Notes: a model not told the origin generated them from the letters alone. 38,602 nt of DNA from Ignavibacteria bacterium (GCA_016783945.1 JADHVP010000020.1:1-38602); one strand, 5' to 3'. Shown: positions 9,371-17,786, counted from the stretch's first letter. Numbers and translations: made by a program.

Positions 9371-11185
9371 ATGGAAGATAAGACAAAATCATCAACTAAA
9401 CTTTTGAATGAAATCAAAGATTTAAGAACAAAGGTTCAAAAATTAGAACAGCAAGTATCTAAGCATAAAGAATCCCAAAAGGAAAATCTTACTACCAAGC
9501 AACTCTTCGAAAAAATTACTGCTACATCACCTGCGATTATTACAGTTTATGATTTGAATACCAAAGATACTATCTATGAAAATCGATCACTACTCGAATC
9601 ACATGGTTATTCCTGTAACGAAGTTAAACGAATTAACGGTCTTACTGATGAAGAGAGAGCTAAATTATGCCATCCAGATGATGTAAATGTTGTTAGAAGT
9701 TTTTATCAAAAAATTCCTGTCATGAAAGATGAGCAGAGATATGAATTAGAATACAGGTTGAAAGATAGTAGGGGTCAATGGAAGTGGATAAGGAAGATTA
9801 CGAGTGTATTTAAAAGGGATAAGAAAGGTTTGCCTGTTCAACTGGTGAGTATATATGAAAATATTAATACAAAAAAAATAGCTGAAGGTGCTTTGAAAAG
9901 ATGGAATGAAGAATTGGAAAGACGTGTAAATGAAAGAACAAAAGAATACCAGGATGCCCTGATAGATTTTAAATTGACTAAAGAAGAATTAAAAGAAGCA
10001 AGAAAAAAAACTGAAGAAGCAAATCTAATAAAGATAAACTTTTTAGCAAACATTAGTCACGAAATTAGAACACCGATGAATGGCATTATCGGTTTTTCAG
10101 AATTACTTAAGGAAGAACTGGAAAAACGTGATAACAAAAAATTATCTACTTATGCGGATTCGATTCATAAAAGTGGTATCGGGTTACTTAATGTAATGAA
10201 CGATATTCTTGACATAAGCAAGATAGAGTCAAATAAAATGGAGGTCTCGATCAGTGAGTGTAATCTGTGTGATATAATTAACAAAGTTGTTGTACTCCTT
10301 CGTCCTTTAGCAGAAGGCAAAAGAATTGATTTAAAATCATACACAGATAAGAATTTGTTTGTCATAGCAGATGCAAGCCGCTTATCAGAAGTAGTGAATA
10401 ATTTGGTAAGTAATGCTATAAAGTTTACAGATGGGGGTTCGATTGATATAAAAACCGGATTTGATGAAAAGAAAAAAATGATTTATTTTTCAGTAATTGA
10501 TACAGGTATTGGTATAGATAAAGAATTTATTTCACAGGTTTATGATTCATTCAGACAGGAGAAAGATGATTTTTCCAATAAAATTCCGGGAACAGGTTTG
10601 GGATTGAGTATTACGAGGAGATTAGTGGAATTAATGAATGGAACTATCGAACTTGAATCAAATCATGGTATTGGTACTAAAGTAACTGTTTGCTTAGTTC
10701 CTGTGAAGAGGAAATTAATAAATGAATTAGATAAGGAGATTTTAGATAAGTCGAATCTAAAAAGATTAAATGTATTAAAAGATATCTGTCCTCATTTATT
10801 AATTGTTGAAGATGATGTCGTTTCTGCATTTATGATGAAACAGTTTCTTGAAAAAACCGCAAAAGTAACGATAGCATCTGCAGGGGATGAAGCATTAGAG
10901 ATTATAGATGTAAAACAAAATCGAGGGAAATTATTCGATGCAATATTGATGGATATTAAGATACCGGAACCATGGGATGGAATTTCTTTAAGAAAAGAGA
11001 TAATAAATAGATGGAGGGGGTACTCAACAATTCCTTTTATTGCTCAGACAGCCTTAGCAACGAAGGAAGATAAAGAAGATATTATCAAAGCTGGATTTAA
11101 TAGTTATATAACTAAGCCAATTGATTTTAAACAGTTAATAAGTGTCGTTTTCGAATTATTGAAAGAAAAGAAAGAATTCATTTAA
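9371..11185 (+). CDS. Cytoplasmic PAS hybrid sensor histidine kinase (HisKA-HATPase-REC)
   Basis: 604 aa from the ATG at 9371; a TTG three codons upstream at 9362 is the alternative start. Order of parts: coiled coil (residues ~8-40), PAS plus PAC domain (~45-165, ending '[20 protein letters not shown]'), second coil (~175-220), HisKA with H-box '[11 protein letters not shown]' (His230 phosphoacceptor), then HATPase_c with '[15 protein letters not shown]' (N box), 'DTGIGID' (G1) and '[12 protein letters not shown]' (G2). The C-terminal receiver domain has 'LIVEDD', phosphoacceptor Asp528 in 'LMDIKIP' and the conserved 'TKP'. There are no membrane segments, so it senses a cytoplasmic or diffusible signal, or takes part in a phosphorelay. 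No separate DNA-binding response regulator is adjacent, so its output is unknown. Confidence 0.94.
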   Translation: MEDKTKSSTKLLNEIKDLRTKVQKLEQQVSKHKESQKENLTTKQLFEKITATSPAIITVYDLNTKDTIYENRSLLESHGYSCNEVKRINGLTDEERAKLCHPDDVNVVRSFYQKIPVMKDEQRYELEYRLKDSRGQWKWIRKITSVFKRDKKGLPVQLVSIYENINTKKIAEGALKRWNEELERRVNERTKEYQDALIDFKLTKEELKEARKKTEEANLIKINFLANISHEIRTPMNGIIGFSELLKEELEKRDNKKLSTYADSIHKSGIGLLNVMNDILDISKIESNKMEVSISECNLCDIINKVVVLLRPLAEGKRIDLKSYTDKNLFVIADASRLSEVVNNLVSNAIKFTDGGSIDIKTGFDEKKKMIYFSVIDTGIGIDKEFISQVYDSFRQEKDDFSNKIPGTGLGLSITRRLVELMNGTIELESNHGIGTKVTVCLVPVKRKLINELDKEILDKSNLKRLNVLKDICPHLLIVEDDVVSAFMMKQFLEKTAKVTIASAGDEALEIIDVKQNRGKLFDAILMDIKIPEPWDGISLRKEIINRWRGYSTIPFIAQTALATKEDKEDIIKAGFNSYITKPIDFKQLISVVFELLKEKKEFI

Positions 11186-11246
11186 GGTAATCGTTTAATA
11201 TCAATGGCTAAAGAAATAATGTTGTTGGATGTTTAGAGATTTTTGT

Positions 11247-11275
11247 AAAGGCGGATATGTAAACCGCCTTTTTTA
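11247..11275 (+). terminator. Intrinsic terminator after histidine kinase
   Basis: Stem AAAGGCGG / CCGCCTTT around a 9-base loop, then a T run. It is very similar to the terminator at 9184. Confidence 0.88.
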
Positions 11276-11323
11276 TTTTGAATCAATATTGAGAACAACA
11301 ATAAAAAAATATAGATTAGAATA

Positions 11324-13162
11324 ATGATAAAATTCTTTACATCATTGATCGAAAAAATCACTCACCTTTTAAAGAAGGAATATTCATATCCCAAGTTAAT
11401 TCTTTTTTTCATATTAACAGGAATAATTATTAATCTTCCTTATACAGTCGGACGTTTTAGCAGTGATGATTTTATGTTCGTTTCTATATTAGAAGAAAAC
11501 ATTCCGTATAATACTTTAACCGGATTTTGGTCACTAAACTTCGAGGATTTTCCGGGTTTTCAATCCATGTGGTGGGTGGATGCAGAAGCGGACGGTAAAT
11601 TTTTTCGTCCGCTACCGTCTTTAGTATTTGCAGTTACATTCGAAGTCTTTGGAAGGAGTTCTGCAATTCCTTTACACATAATTTCTATTATAATGCACAG
11701 CATGGCTGCATTCAGTGTCTTTTTATTGTTTGTCAGGTTATCCAAGAGATATGCAATCTCTTTACTTGCGGCATTTCTTTTTTTAATATCTGAAGATCAC
11801 ACGATGACGATTGGCTGGATAGCAACTAATACTGATATTTTTGCAGTGCTGTTCATTAATCTATCATTGTTTTTTTATATTACTTTTCGTGAAGAGTCGG
11901 ATTATAAAAAGCTTCTTACTTCTATATTACTACTTTTCCTTGCTTTTTTATGCAAAGAGACGGCTATTATCACTCCAGTTGCGATTGTACTTTATGAATT
12001 TATTTTTCAAACAAAACCAAAGAGAGGACGGAATTTAATATACAATTTAGGACACAGATTTTTAGCTCTTATTAAAAACTGGAAGTACTGGGGTGTAATC
12101 TTTCTGTTCTTAATCATTTATCTTATCTTTTATAAATCCGCCGGCTATGGTGCTTTCAATCTTATGTATTATGATCCGTTTGGGCAACCCATTGCATATT
12201 TAGAGAACCTTTTTGTCGGTTATCCATTATTGTTCGCTGGTTATCTTTCTATCATACCAATAGGACTCACACCATTTATAAAAGGAATTTCATTACCATT
12301 TGCACTTGCAGGGATACTGCTATTCATAATATTTTTAGTAACATTATATCCCTATAGAAAAAATAAAGTAATTCAGTTTTGTTTTATATTATTCATTGTA
12401 TCTATACTTCCTCAACTTTCAACTATAGCAGCAGAAAGACTTCTATACTTCCCGTTTGTTGCCGGTTGTTTTATCGTAAGCTTTCTAATTTTTCAAATAA
12501 AGATTTTTAAAAAAGAGTTTTCTCCAAAAACACGAAAACCGGTTAAATATCTTGGGAGTATAATGGGATATTACTTTATTGTATCTTCATTAATACTATC
12601 ATTGATACTCAGTATCATCTATCCTTATAGTTACAAGAGCAGCCTGGAGTATCCCGAAGAAGTCATTTTAGAATGTAAAAGTTATACGGATGAAACAAAT
12701 ACTGACCATATAATTTTGTTGAATACACCAGGACCTTTTATTGCATTATATGCAAAAGATATATTCAGATTCCATTATAACGGCTATAAAGATGTACAGG
12801 TTCTTTCAAGTTTTAATGGTAGAGTCATGATAAATAAATTATCAGACAATTCAATTGTACTAAAGACAGAAGATGAAGGATGGTTAACTAACTTTTTTGC
12901 TTTAGTAATAAGGACTGAACCTGAAATTGAAGAAGGATATATTTATCAAGGTAATGATTTTTTTGCAAGCGTGACAAAAACTACTCCTGATAAGAAAGAC
13001 GTACTTCAGGTCAAGTTTGATTTCAGATATTCATTAGCTTCTGACAATGTTGTTCTGCTGTATTACGATGGCGAAAAGATGAATAAATGGGATTTTACTA
13101 ATCAGATAATCGGTAAATGGATGTTGATTGGAGATAGTTCTGATATTATAAAAGGGTTTTGA
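11324..13162 (+). CDS. Polytopic membrane protein, GT-C glycosyltransferase-like
   Basis: 612-aa integral membrane protein with about ten to eleven hydrophobic segments spread over residues ~20-430, followed by a soluble C-terminal region of ~170 residues. The first long loop begins 'GRFSSDDFMFVSI'. An acidic pair just after TM1 is typical of GT-C-fold transferases (PMT/ArnT/RgtA-like), which move sugars from lipid-linked donors. Residues such as 'HIISIIMHSMAAFSVFLLF' and 'FLISEDHTMTIGWIATNTDI' resemble the multi-pass proteins annotated as dolichyl-phosphate-mannose transferase-like in Bacteroidota. Assignment rests on topology and the acidic loop only; donor and acceptor are unknown. No other polysaccharide genes are adjacent. 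Confidence 0.65.
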   Translation: MIKFFTSLIEKITHLLKKEYSYPKLILFFILTGIIINLPYTVGRFSSDDFMFVSILEENIPYNTLTGFWSLNFEDFPGFQSMWWVDAEADGKFFRPLPSLVFAVTFEVFGRSSAIPLHIISIIMHSMAAFSVFLLFVRLSKRYAISLLAAFLFLISEDHTMTIGWIATNTDIFAVLFINLSLFFYITFREESDYKKLLTSILLLFLAFLCKETAIITPVAIVLYEFIFQTKPKRGRNLIYNLGHRFLALIKNWKYWGVIFLFLIIYLIFYKSAGYGAFNLMYYDPFGQPIAYLENLFVGYPLLFAGYLSIIPIGLTPFIKGISLPFALAGILLFIIFLVTLYPYRKNKVIQFCFILFIVSILPQLSTIAAERLLYFPFVAGCFIVSFLIFQIKIFKKEFSPKTRKPVKYLGSIMGYYFIVSSLILSLILSIIYPYSYKSSLEYPEEVILECKSYTDETNTDHIILLNTPGPFIALYAKDIFRFHYNGYKDVQVLSSFNGRVMINKLSDNSIVLKTEDEGWLTNFFALVIRTEPEIEEGYIYQGNDFFASVTKTTPDKKDVLQVKFDFRYSLASDNVVLLYYDGEKMNKWDFTNQIIGKWMLIGDSSDIIKGF

Positions 13163-13407
13163 CGTAACAGTTAGAAATAGTGTTTTAGAAAAGACCTTCC
13201 AGAGTCAATATAAACATTCCAAAATTCTTACCACTTTAATTTACAAAAAGCTTAATCCTTAAATTCAATTTTAAGTAAGATATTAGATTAAGGTTTTTCG
13301 TCTGTTAAAACACCTCATACTTTTTATCGCAGTAAAAAAATATGTATAAATAATATACTGTTTTTACTTTCTATAAAACTTTTACAAAATAATTATTGAA
13401 ATATGAC
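13163..13407. other. AT-rich intergenic stretch with inverted repeats, no gene seen
   Basis: Between the membrane protein and the first promoter of the TrmB island. It contains a terminator-like hairpin (13251-13298) and an 8-bp inverted repeat AGTAAAAA (13331-13338) / TTTTTACT (13361-13368). No convincing coding sequence. Confidence 0.6.
13251..13298 (+). terminator. Probable intrinsic terminator after the membrane protein
   Basis: Nested hairpin: outer CTTAATC (13251-13257) / GATTAAG (13286-13292) and inner CTTAAA (13258-13263) / TTTAAG (13270-13275), followed by G and five T. The stem is AT-rich, so strength is uncertain. Confidence 0.5.
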
Positions 13408-13455
13408 TTGACAAAAAAATTAAATATCCATAATATCGTACCTAAAGAAACGATA
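13408..13455 (+). promoter_or_regulatory. Promoter P1 with overlapping operator O1
   Basis: TTGACA (13408-13413), a 17-base spacer, then TAATAT (13431-13436) form a sigma70-like promoter. Overlapping its -10 and expected start is an inverted repeat, TATCGT (13434-13439) / ACGATA (13450-13455), with the left half extending to TATCGTAC. The operator begins 26 bases after the first base of the -35, exactly as in P2/O2. Likely a repressor-type site. Confidence 0.6.
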
Positions 13456-13473
13456 ATAAACATTATTGATAAA

Positions 13474-13578
13474 ATGTTTCAGAAAAAGATAAAAATTAAT
13501 GTTCAAAATGCAATATTTCTTGTAGCACATTCCATTATTACTAAAATTAAATTGATTGCAGGAATTTCTGAATATTAA
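13474..13578 (+). CDS. Candidate 34-aa basic peptide
   Basis: A short ATG-started frame beginning 19 bases after operator O1. It encodes a Lys/Ile-rich peptide with an amphipathic or hydrophobic centre ('NAIFLVAHSIITKIKLIAG'). The frame stays open further upstream to a TTG at 13396, but that would place promoter P1 inside the gene, so the ATG is preferred. No Shine-Dalgarno is evident. The only support is its position behind a well-formed regulated promoter. It may instead be a decayed gene or a leader RNA. No family recognised. Confidence 0.3.
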   Translation: MFQKKIKINVQNAIFLVAHSIITKIKLIAGISEY

Positions 13579-13602
13579 TAAATTGGAAAATTATTTTTGT
13601 AC

Positions 13603-13650
13603 TTGACTTTTAAAAATATTATTAACATATTCGTACTAAACGGTACGATA
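13603..13650 (+). promoter_or_regulatory. Promoter P2 with overlapping operator O2, upstream of the DUF4160 gene
   Basis: TTGACT (13603-13608), a 17-base spacer, then CATATT (13626-13631), followed by the perfect inverted repeat TCGTAC (13631-13636) / GTACGA (13643-13648). The right half-site GTACGATA (13643-13650) is the exact reverse complement of the left half-site of O1. Spacing to the -35 is identical to P1. It lies about 20 bases before the DUF4160 start. Confidence 0.65.
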
Positions 13651-13669
13651 CAAAATAAAGGGTAATAAA

Positions 13670-13936
13670 ATGAGTATAGCATATAAAGACAACAAAGCTG
13701 TGAAAGTCTTTTTAATATTTGGTAAGATATATGGATATTACTATCCACATTTTGTTGTTCATTATAATGGGTTAACCGCAAAAATTGCGATTGACCGTTC
13801 AATTCTTGAAGGTATTTTGCCTTCAGACATAACAAACTTCATATTGGCTTGGGCAAAGAATAATTATTTAGATCTTGAAGATAAGTGGAATCAATTGATG
13901 GATAAAAAAATAGCCTCGTACAGAAGTGCTGCTTAG
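13670..13936 (+). CDS. DUF4160-like small protein
   Basis: 88 aa. The 'GYYYPHFVVHYNGLTAKIAI' segment followed by 'ILEGILPSDITNFILAWAK' and a final 'DLEDKWNQLM' matches the DUF4160 pattern (PHFH-like motif, then a helix ending in 'EnW'). In many genomes DUF4160 genes are paired with a DUF2442 gene in toxin-antitoxin-like couples. Here the neighbour is a different small protein (13970). ATG start, with AAAGGGT about 8 bases upstream as a plausible ribosome-binding site, directly behind promoter/operator P2/O2. Family call is fairly sure. Any toxin, antitoxin or DNA-binding role is inference. Confidence 0.7.
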   Translation: MSIAYKDNKAVKVFLIFGKIYGYYYPHFVVHYNGLTAKIAIDRSILEGILPSDITNFILAWAKNNYLDLEDKWNQLMDKKIASYRSAA

Positions 13937-13969
13937 TAAAATTTTTTATTATAATTGAAATTTATAGTT

Positions 13970-14290
13970 ATGGGAGTCGTATTAAAAGGAAAAAGTGGAA
14001 CCATTTACATATTTGAAGGTCCTTACAAATTGAAATCTTCATTAGAGAATGAACCGGGCGTTTGTGCGATATTTGATGATACTGGTGAAAGCAAGAAATT
14101 AGTGGACTTGGTTGGTTCAAATGGTTCAATTGATACAAAAGGAGTCTTGAGCAGTATGATCAAAAAAGATAAAGCCCAAAGTCGGGTAAGTGAATATTCA
14201 CATGATTTAGAATATGCTGCATTTTATATTTATAGTGACAAAACCTCTGAATACATAGCAAAGGATATTAAAGATTATTATAGTTTGTGA
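13970..14290 (+). CDS. Small protein with weak GIY-YIG resemblance
   Basis: 106 aa from the ATG at 13970 (a TTG at 13955 would add five residues). The stretch 'LENEPGVCAIFDDTGESKKL' followed by 'VDLVGSNGSI' resembles the two-strand start of GIY-YIG domains (PGVY-A-I ... l-Y-V-G-s-t), but the Tyr residues are replaced (GVC, DLVG) and no clear catalytic Arg/Glu is visible. If related, it is probably a non-nuclease binding version. It follows the DUF4160 gene after 33 bases on the same strand and is probably co-transcribed from P2. Otherwise it is a protein I do not recognise. Confidence 0.55.
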   Translation: MGVVLKGKSGTIYIFEGPYKLKSSLENEPGVCAIFDDTGESKKLVDLVGSNGSIDTKGVLSSMIKKDKAQSRVSEYSHDLEYAAFYIYSDKTSEYIAKDIKDYYSL

Positions 14291-14366
14291 TATATTTTTA
14301 TTTTAGAATAATTGTATTAATGAAAATTACTTTTCAAAAATTTTTTAAAGAATCACACAGCAATAC

Positions 14367-15215
14367 ATGACAGAATTGCTTGACAAATTAGAAACATTAG
14401 GGTTTACTAAATATGAATCGAAGGTATTTATAACTTTGTTTAAGGGTTATAACATGTCTGCACCTGAAGTAGCTGAAGGAGCGAAACTACCAAAGAGTTC
14501 AGCTTATGATATTTTAAAATCTTTTTCAGAGAGGGGTTATTGTAATGAAATTCAAACACCTTCCAAGATTAGATATGAAATGATCGATCCGGAAATAATA
14601 AAGGGTAAAATAGAGAATGAATTGGATAAATCTTATACATCTAAGCTTAAGGTTTTAAACTCTTCATTTGAACAATTAACTCCTTTATATAAATCGGAAT
14701 TATTAAGTGATAGCAAAGTTGATGTTGAATTAATAAAGGGATTTAATAAATACAGATTTACAAAATTTTTAGATTTACTAAAGAGTTCAAAAGAAGAAAT
14801 GTTATTAATGAATAGGCTTGAAGGTCATGTTTCTAAGGATTTAGATGTTGTATCGAGAATGTTTTTCAAAAAGGGTGGTAAAATCAGATCGATATATGAA
14901 ACAAGTTTGGATTTTAAGTTTGAAAAAGATGGTAAATGGGTTGATGTTACACAGAGTGATTTGATAGATTTATGTGAAAAATTTGAGAAAGAAGGTGAGC
15001 AGATTAGATTAGCAGACAAAGTACCTCAGAACATGGCTATCTTCGATAGAAAAGTAGTCTTTATAAGTTTAGTAGATAAGACTAAAACTAAAAATAATGG
15101 AACAGATGTAATTATTAGGAATGCTGAATATGCATCTAACCAGATTGAATTATTCGATATGTATTGGAAAAGGTCTCTTACCATAGAAGATTTCAAAAAG
15201 AAAAATTTTAATTAA
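14367..15215 (+). CDS. TrmB-family transcriptional regulator
   Basis: 282 aa. The N-terminal winged helix-turn-helix (~1-75) contains 'LGFTKYESKVFITLFKGYN', 'SAPEVAEGAKLPKSSAYDIL' and 'FSERGYC', which is the TrmB/Sugar-specific regulator signature. A short coil then leads to a C-terminal PLD-like effector domain (~105-275, with 'KEEMLLMN', 'MAIFDRKVVFISLVD' and 'IELFDMYWKRS'). TrmB proteins are mostly archaeal sugar- or metabolite-responsive regulators but occur in bacteria. It is the only DNA-binding protein in this island, so it is the best candidate to bind O1/O2. That link is inferred. The gap from the preceding gene is 76 bases with no operator copy. Confidence 0.85.
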   Translation: MTELLDKLETLGFTKYESKVFITLFKGYNMSAPEVAEGAKLPKSSAYDILKSFSERGYCNEIQTPSKIRYEMIDPEIIKGKIENELDKSYTSKLKVLNSSFEQLTPLYKSELLSDSKVDVELIKGFNKYRFTKFLDLLKSSKEEMLLMNRLEGHVSKDLDVVSRMFFKKGGKIRSIYETSLDFKFEKDGKWVDVTQSDLIDLCEKFEKEGEQIRLADKVPQNMAIFDRKVVFISLVDKTKTKNNGTDVIIRNAEYASNQIELFDMYWKRSLTIEDFKKKNFN

Positions 15216-15226
15216 ATAAAATTTAT

Positions 15227-15254
15227 TTTGGACTTGATATTTATGGTACTTTTG
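15227..15254 (+). promoter_or_regulatory. Possible Bacteroidota-type promoter for the T9SS protein
   Basis: TTTG at 15227-15230 and TACTTTTG at 15247-15254 match the Bacteroidota sigma consensus (TTTG ... TAnnTTTG), but the spacer is 16 rather than about 19 bases. This would give a 5' leader of roughly 110 bases before the start at 15372. Confidence 0.3.
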
Positions 15255-15371
15255 TCAAAATTTATGATGCAAGCTAACAAGCTATATAATTATTTATTTT
15301 ATAGTATTATGACTAAATATAAAAAAATCAATAATAGGATAATGAATGTTAAACAAAATCGGTATTATATC

Positions 15372-17372
15372 ATGAAAAATATATTTTTTCTATTTCTTTT
15401 ATTGATATTATTTCGACAATCGCTTGCACAAGTATCCGATGGTTTTCCGGGAACTTATGGATGGTATGCTTTAGATAAAGGAATCAATGGTGAGGTCTTT
15501 TCTGTAGCTTATTACAACGGGAACGTTTATGCGGGTGGAAACTTTGATACTGCCGGAGGTGTACCCGCTAATAATATTGCTGTATGGAACGGATCTAACT
15601 GGCAACCCTTGCTTAATGGTGTCAATAACGACGTCGAGGTTATGATTGTGTACAACAATGAACTCATTGTTGGCGGAAAGTTTTCAAATGCGAGTAATGT
15701 TCCCAATACAAATCGAATAGCAAAATGGAATGGAAACACATGGTCATCTCTTGATAATGGTATAACCGGTGGAAATGTTTCATCTTTGTTTATATATAAC
15801 AACGAATTAATAGTAGGTGGGAATTTTAATAGCGTAGGTTCAAACATACAAAAGTGGAATGGAAGTTCCTGGTCACAACTGGGAACAGGTGTTAATAATC
15901 AGGTTTTTGCGATGACTGTTTATAATAATGATCTTATTGTAGGCGGGAAATTTAACAATGCTGGTGGCATACCTGTAAGCCGGATCGCAAAATGGAATGG
16001 TAGTACATGGTCGGCTCTTAGCAATTCAGATTTTGCTCAAGATATTTTTGCTTTAACTGTTTACAATGATTCCTTAATAGCGGGAGGTAATTTCCATAAT
16101 ATTTCTGGAGCCAATACTGAATATATTGCTCGGTACAATGGCACATCCTGGGAAGCATTAGGTCATGGTACTCAAGATAAAGTTTATGCTTTATCGGTGT
16201 TTGATGACGAGTTAATTGTTGCCGGTAAGTTTAATTTTGTGTATAAAGTATCAAATGATAGTATATATATAAATAGGATCGCAAAATGGAATGGCAGCGG
16301 CTGGATAAGTTTAACTACAGGAATGAATGAGCAGGTATATTCAATTGCATCCGATAATACATCTTTAGTTGTTGGCGGAGGATTCACAACTGCGGGTGGA
16401 AGATTCATCAATAAAATAGCTTTATGGAAATTAGAAGAGACATCATCAATCGCCGGAGTTGTGAAATACAATACAAACGGATTACACGTTAATGGAGGAT
16501 ATGTTAAAGCAATAAGGATGGACTGGTATACGAGAGAAGTTCTTTTGCTCGATTCAGTACAGATAAATCCTACTGACGGAAGTTATTCATTAAATTATGT
16601 AAGGCGTGATACTGTAGATGTAATTGCTTTTCCGAATGATATTATTGAAAATGATTTTGTGCCAACCTATTATCCATCTACTATTTACTGGGAAAATGCT
16701 CTAACAATAAACTTAACACAAAACACGACTAATATCGATATATTAGTTTTCACTGCTGAAAATACTGCAGTAAGAAATCTTGGGTCTATTGGAGATAAAG
16801 TTATACTAAATTACTTACCTCCTGGAATAGTGAATGGAAGCGGACTACTATTTAAATCTAATGCAATTATTTATGCAATAAAAAATGGAAACGAATTTAA
16901 AAATTTCTCTATTAGTAACAGATTTGAAGAATATAATATTACTTCGCTTTCTCCCGGAAATTATAAAATTATAGCAAATAGATTGGGATATACTTCTGAT
17001 TCAACATTAGTTTATTTGTCTAGTGGTGTTAATTTAGATACTATTGATTTCGTATTAGAGATTTCGAATGGTCTTATTACAAATAGTCAGATAAGCTCTA
17101 ATATTCCGGAAGATTTTGTATTATATCAAAACTATCCGAATCCCTTTAATCCAACAACAAGCATCAGATTTGATTTGTCAAAATTGTCAAATGTGAAGAT
17201 TACATTGTATGATGTGCTCGGTAGAGAATTAACTGGACTGATAGAGAAAGATTTAAACGCCGGGAGTTATGTAGTTAATTGGAACGCTTCTAACTATCCC
17301 AGCGGTGTATATTTTTATAAATTAGAAACCGAGGATTTCTTTGATGTTAAGAGAATGGTTCTGATAAAATAA
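15372..17372 (+). CDS. T9SS-secreted seven-unit beta-propeller protein
   Basis: 666 aa from the ATG at 15372, chosen because it begins an ideal signal peptide ('MKNIFFLFLLLILFRQSLAQ'). An upstream in-frame ATG-containing extension lacks one. Residues ~20-365 hold seven units of the pattern 'G-V-x-Y-N-x-L-I-V-G-G-x-F-x-A-G-G ... I-A-K-W-N-G-S-x-W', suggesting a seven-bladed propeller. Then come two beta-sandwich modules resembling carboxypeptidase-regulatory domains ('SIAGVVKYNTNGLHVNGGYV' and the region after it). The C-terminal ~80 residues are a type A T9SS sorting domain ('NYPNPFNPTTSIRFDL', 'YPSGVYFYKL', ending 'RMVLIK'). It is expected to cross the outer membrane by T9SS and be surface-attached or released. 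Ligand unknown. Confidence 0.88.
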   Translation: MKNIFFLFLLLILFRQSLAQVSDGFPGTYGWYALDKGINGEVFSVAYYNGNVYAGGNFDTAGGVPANNIAVWNGSNWQPLLNGVNNDVEVMIVYNNELIVGGKFSNASNVPNTNRIAKWNGNTWSSLDNGITGGNVSSLFIYNNELIVGGNFNSVGSNIQKWNGSSWSQLGTGVNNQVFAMTVYNNDLIVGGKFNNAGGIPVSRIAKWNGSTWSALSNSDFAQDIFALTVYNDSLIAGGNFHNISGANTEYIARYNGTSWEALGHGTQDKVYALSVFDDELIVAGKFNFVYKVSNDSIYINRIAKWNGSGWISLTTGMNEQVYSIASDNTSLVVGGGFTTAGGRFINKIALWKLEETSSIAGVVKYNTNGLHVNGGYVKAIRMDWYTREVLLLDSVQINPTDGSYSLNYVRRDTVDVIAFPNDIIENDFVPTYYPSTIYWENALTINLTQNTTNIDILVFTAENTAVRNLGSIGDKVILNYLPPGIVNGSGLLFKSNAIIYAIKNGNEFKNFSISNRFEEYNITSLSPGNYKIIANRLGYTSDSTLVYLSSGVNLDTIDFVLEISNGLITNSQISSNIPEDFVLYQNYPNPFNPTTSIRFDLSKLSNVKITLYDVLGRELTGLIEKDLNAGSYVVNWNASNYPSGVYFYKLETEDFFDVKRMVLIK

Positions 17373-17395
17373 ATTAAATTTCCAAACGTAAAACT

Positions 17396-17434
17396 AAATC
17401 CTTGCTCATAATATTTGGGCAGGGATTTTTTTTT
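17396..17434 (+). terminator. Intrinsic terminator after the propeller protein
   Basis: AAATCCTTGCTC (17396-17407) pairs with GGGCAGGGATTT (17417-17428), allowing G-U pairs, and is followed by a run of nine T. Confidence 0.75.
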
Positions 17435-17437
17435 CAC

Positions 17438-17581
17438 CTCATTGCCAATGTTCACTTTCATCTCGCTGTTAGCTACACTGCAGCCGACAAAGGCAAAACG
17501 GCATACTACACCGCTTGCTACGAATCCAACCGGGGCGAACGCGGACCCTGGAGCGACATCATCGATGCTATCGTGGCATAA
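17438..17581 (+). pseudogene. Decayed 3' end of a GC-rich gene
   Basis: One frame reads about 47 codons to a TAA at 17579-17581, ending 'GKTAYYTACYESNRGERGPW' then 'SDIIDAIVA'. It has no start codon and no upstream coding sequence; it begins directly after a terminator. The piece is visibly richer in G+C than its surroundings and has the codon character of a real protein C-terminus. The tail resembles C-termini of hypothetical proteins I associate with Bacteroidota, though I cannot name a family. It lies 22 bases before a solitary copy of the inverted repeat found around the four-helix-bundle gene. Confidence 0.5.
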
Positions 17582-17603
17582 GAAAGTAAGAGAAAGTGAA
17601 TAA

Positions 17604-17635
17604 CGAACAAGGATTAACGATTTTTGATTTAAGAT
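17604..17635. repeat. Solitary copy of the four-helix-bundle element end repeat
   Basis: 32 bases matching the left end repeat at 23896-23927 in 29 of 32 positions, including the core GATTAACGATTTT. No gene or inverted partner is near this copy. Confidence 0.7.
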
Positions 17636-17651
17636 GTGTATATGCAAATAA

Positions 17652-17692
17652 AAGACTCCGAGAGTTGTAATGGCTTTTGGAGTCTTTTTTTG
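17652..17692 (+). terminator. Terminator-like hairpin
   Basis: AGACTCC and GGAGTCT arms around a ~19-base loop, followed by a T run. It lies about 95 bases before the next gene start, so it may end transcription from the relic region. Confidence 0.6.
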
Positions 17693-17771
17693 TTGTGGGA
17701 ATGGTTATTATAAGAATAGTGATATTAAATGCTGTCAGGAAGAACTTCTGACAGGTACAGTAAATAAATCT

Positions 17772-17777
17772 AAGGAG
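17772..17777 (+). promoter_or_regulatory. Shine-Dalgarno fixing the start of the 14-repeat protein
   Basis: AAGGAG, 9 bases before the ATG at 17787. It supports this start over an upstream in-frame extension (to 17670) that would run through the terminator hairpin. Confidence 0.7.
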
Positions 17778-17786
17778 TTCAAAAAA

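Noticed and set aside
13396-13578. 60-aa reading frame beginning with TTG
   Set aside because: The upstream half contains promoter P1 and operator O1. Only the ATG-started 34-aa part (13474-13578) is kept as a weak candidate.
17415-17603. 62-aa plus-strand frame and 110-aa minus-strand frame (17315-17647) over the GC-rich piece
   Set aside because: The frame ending at 17581 has the protein-like sequence; these others are shadows starting in or crossing the terminator.
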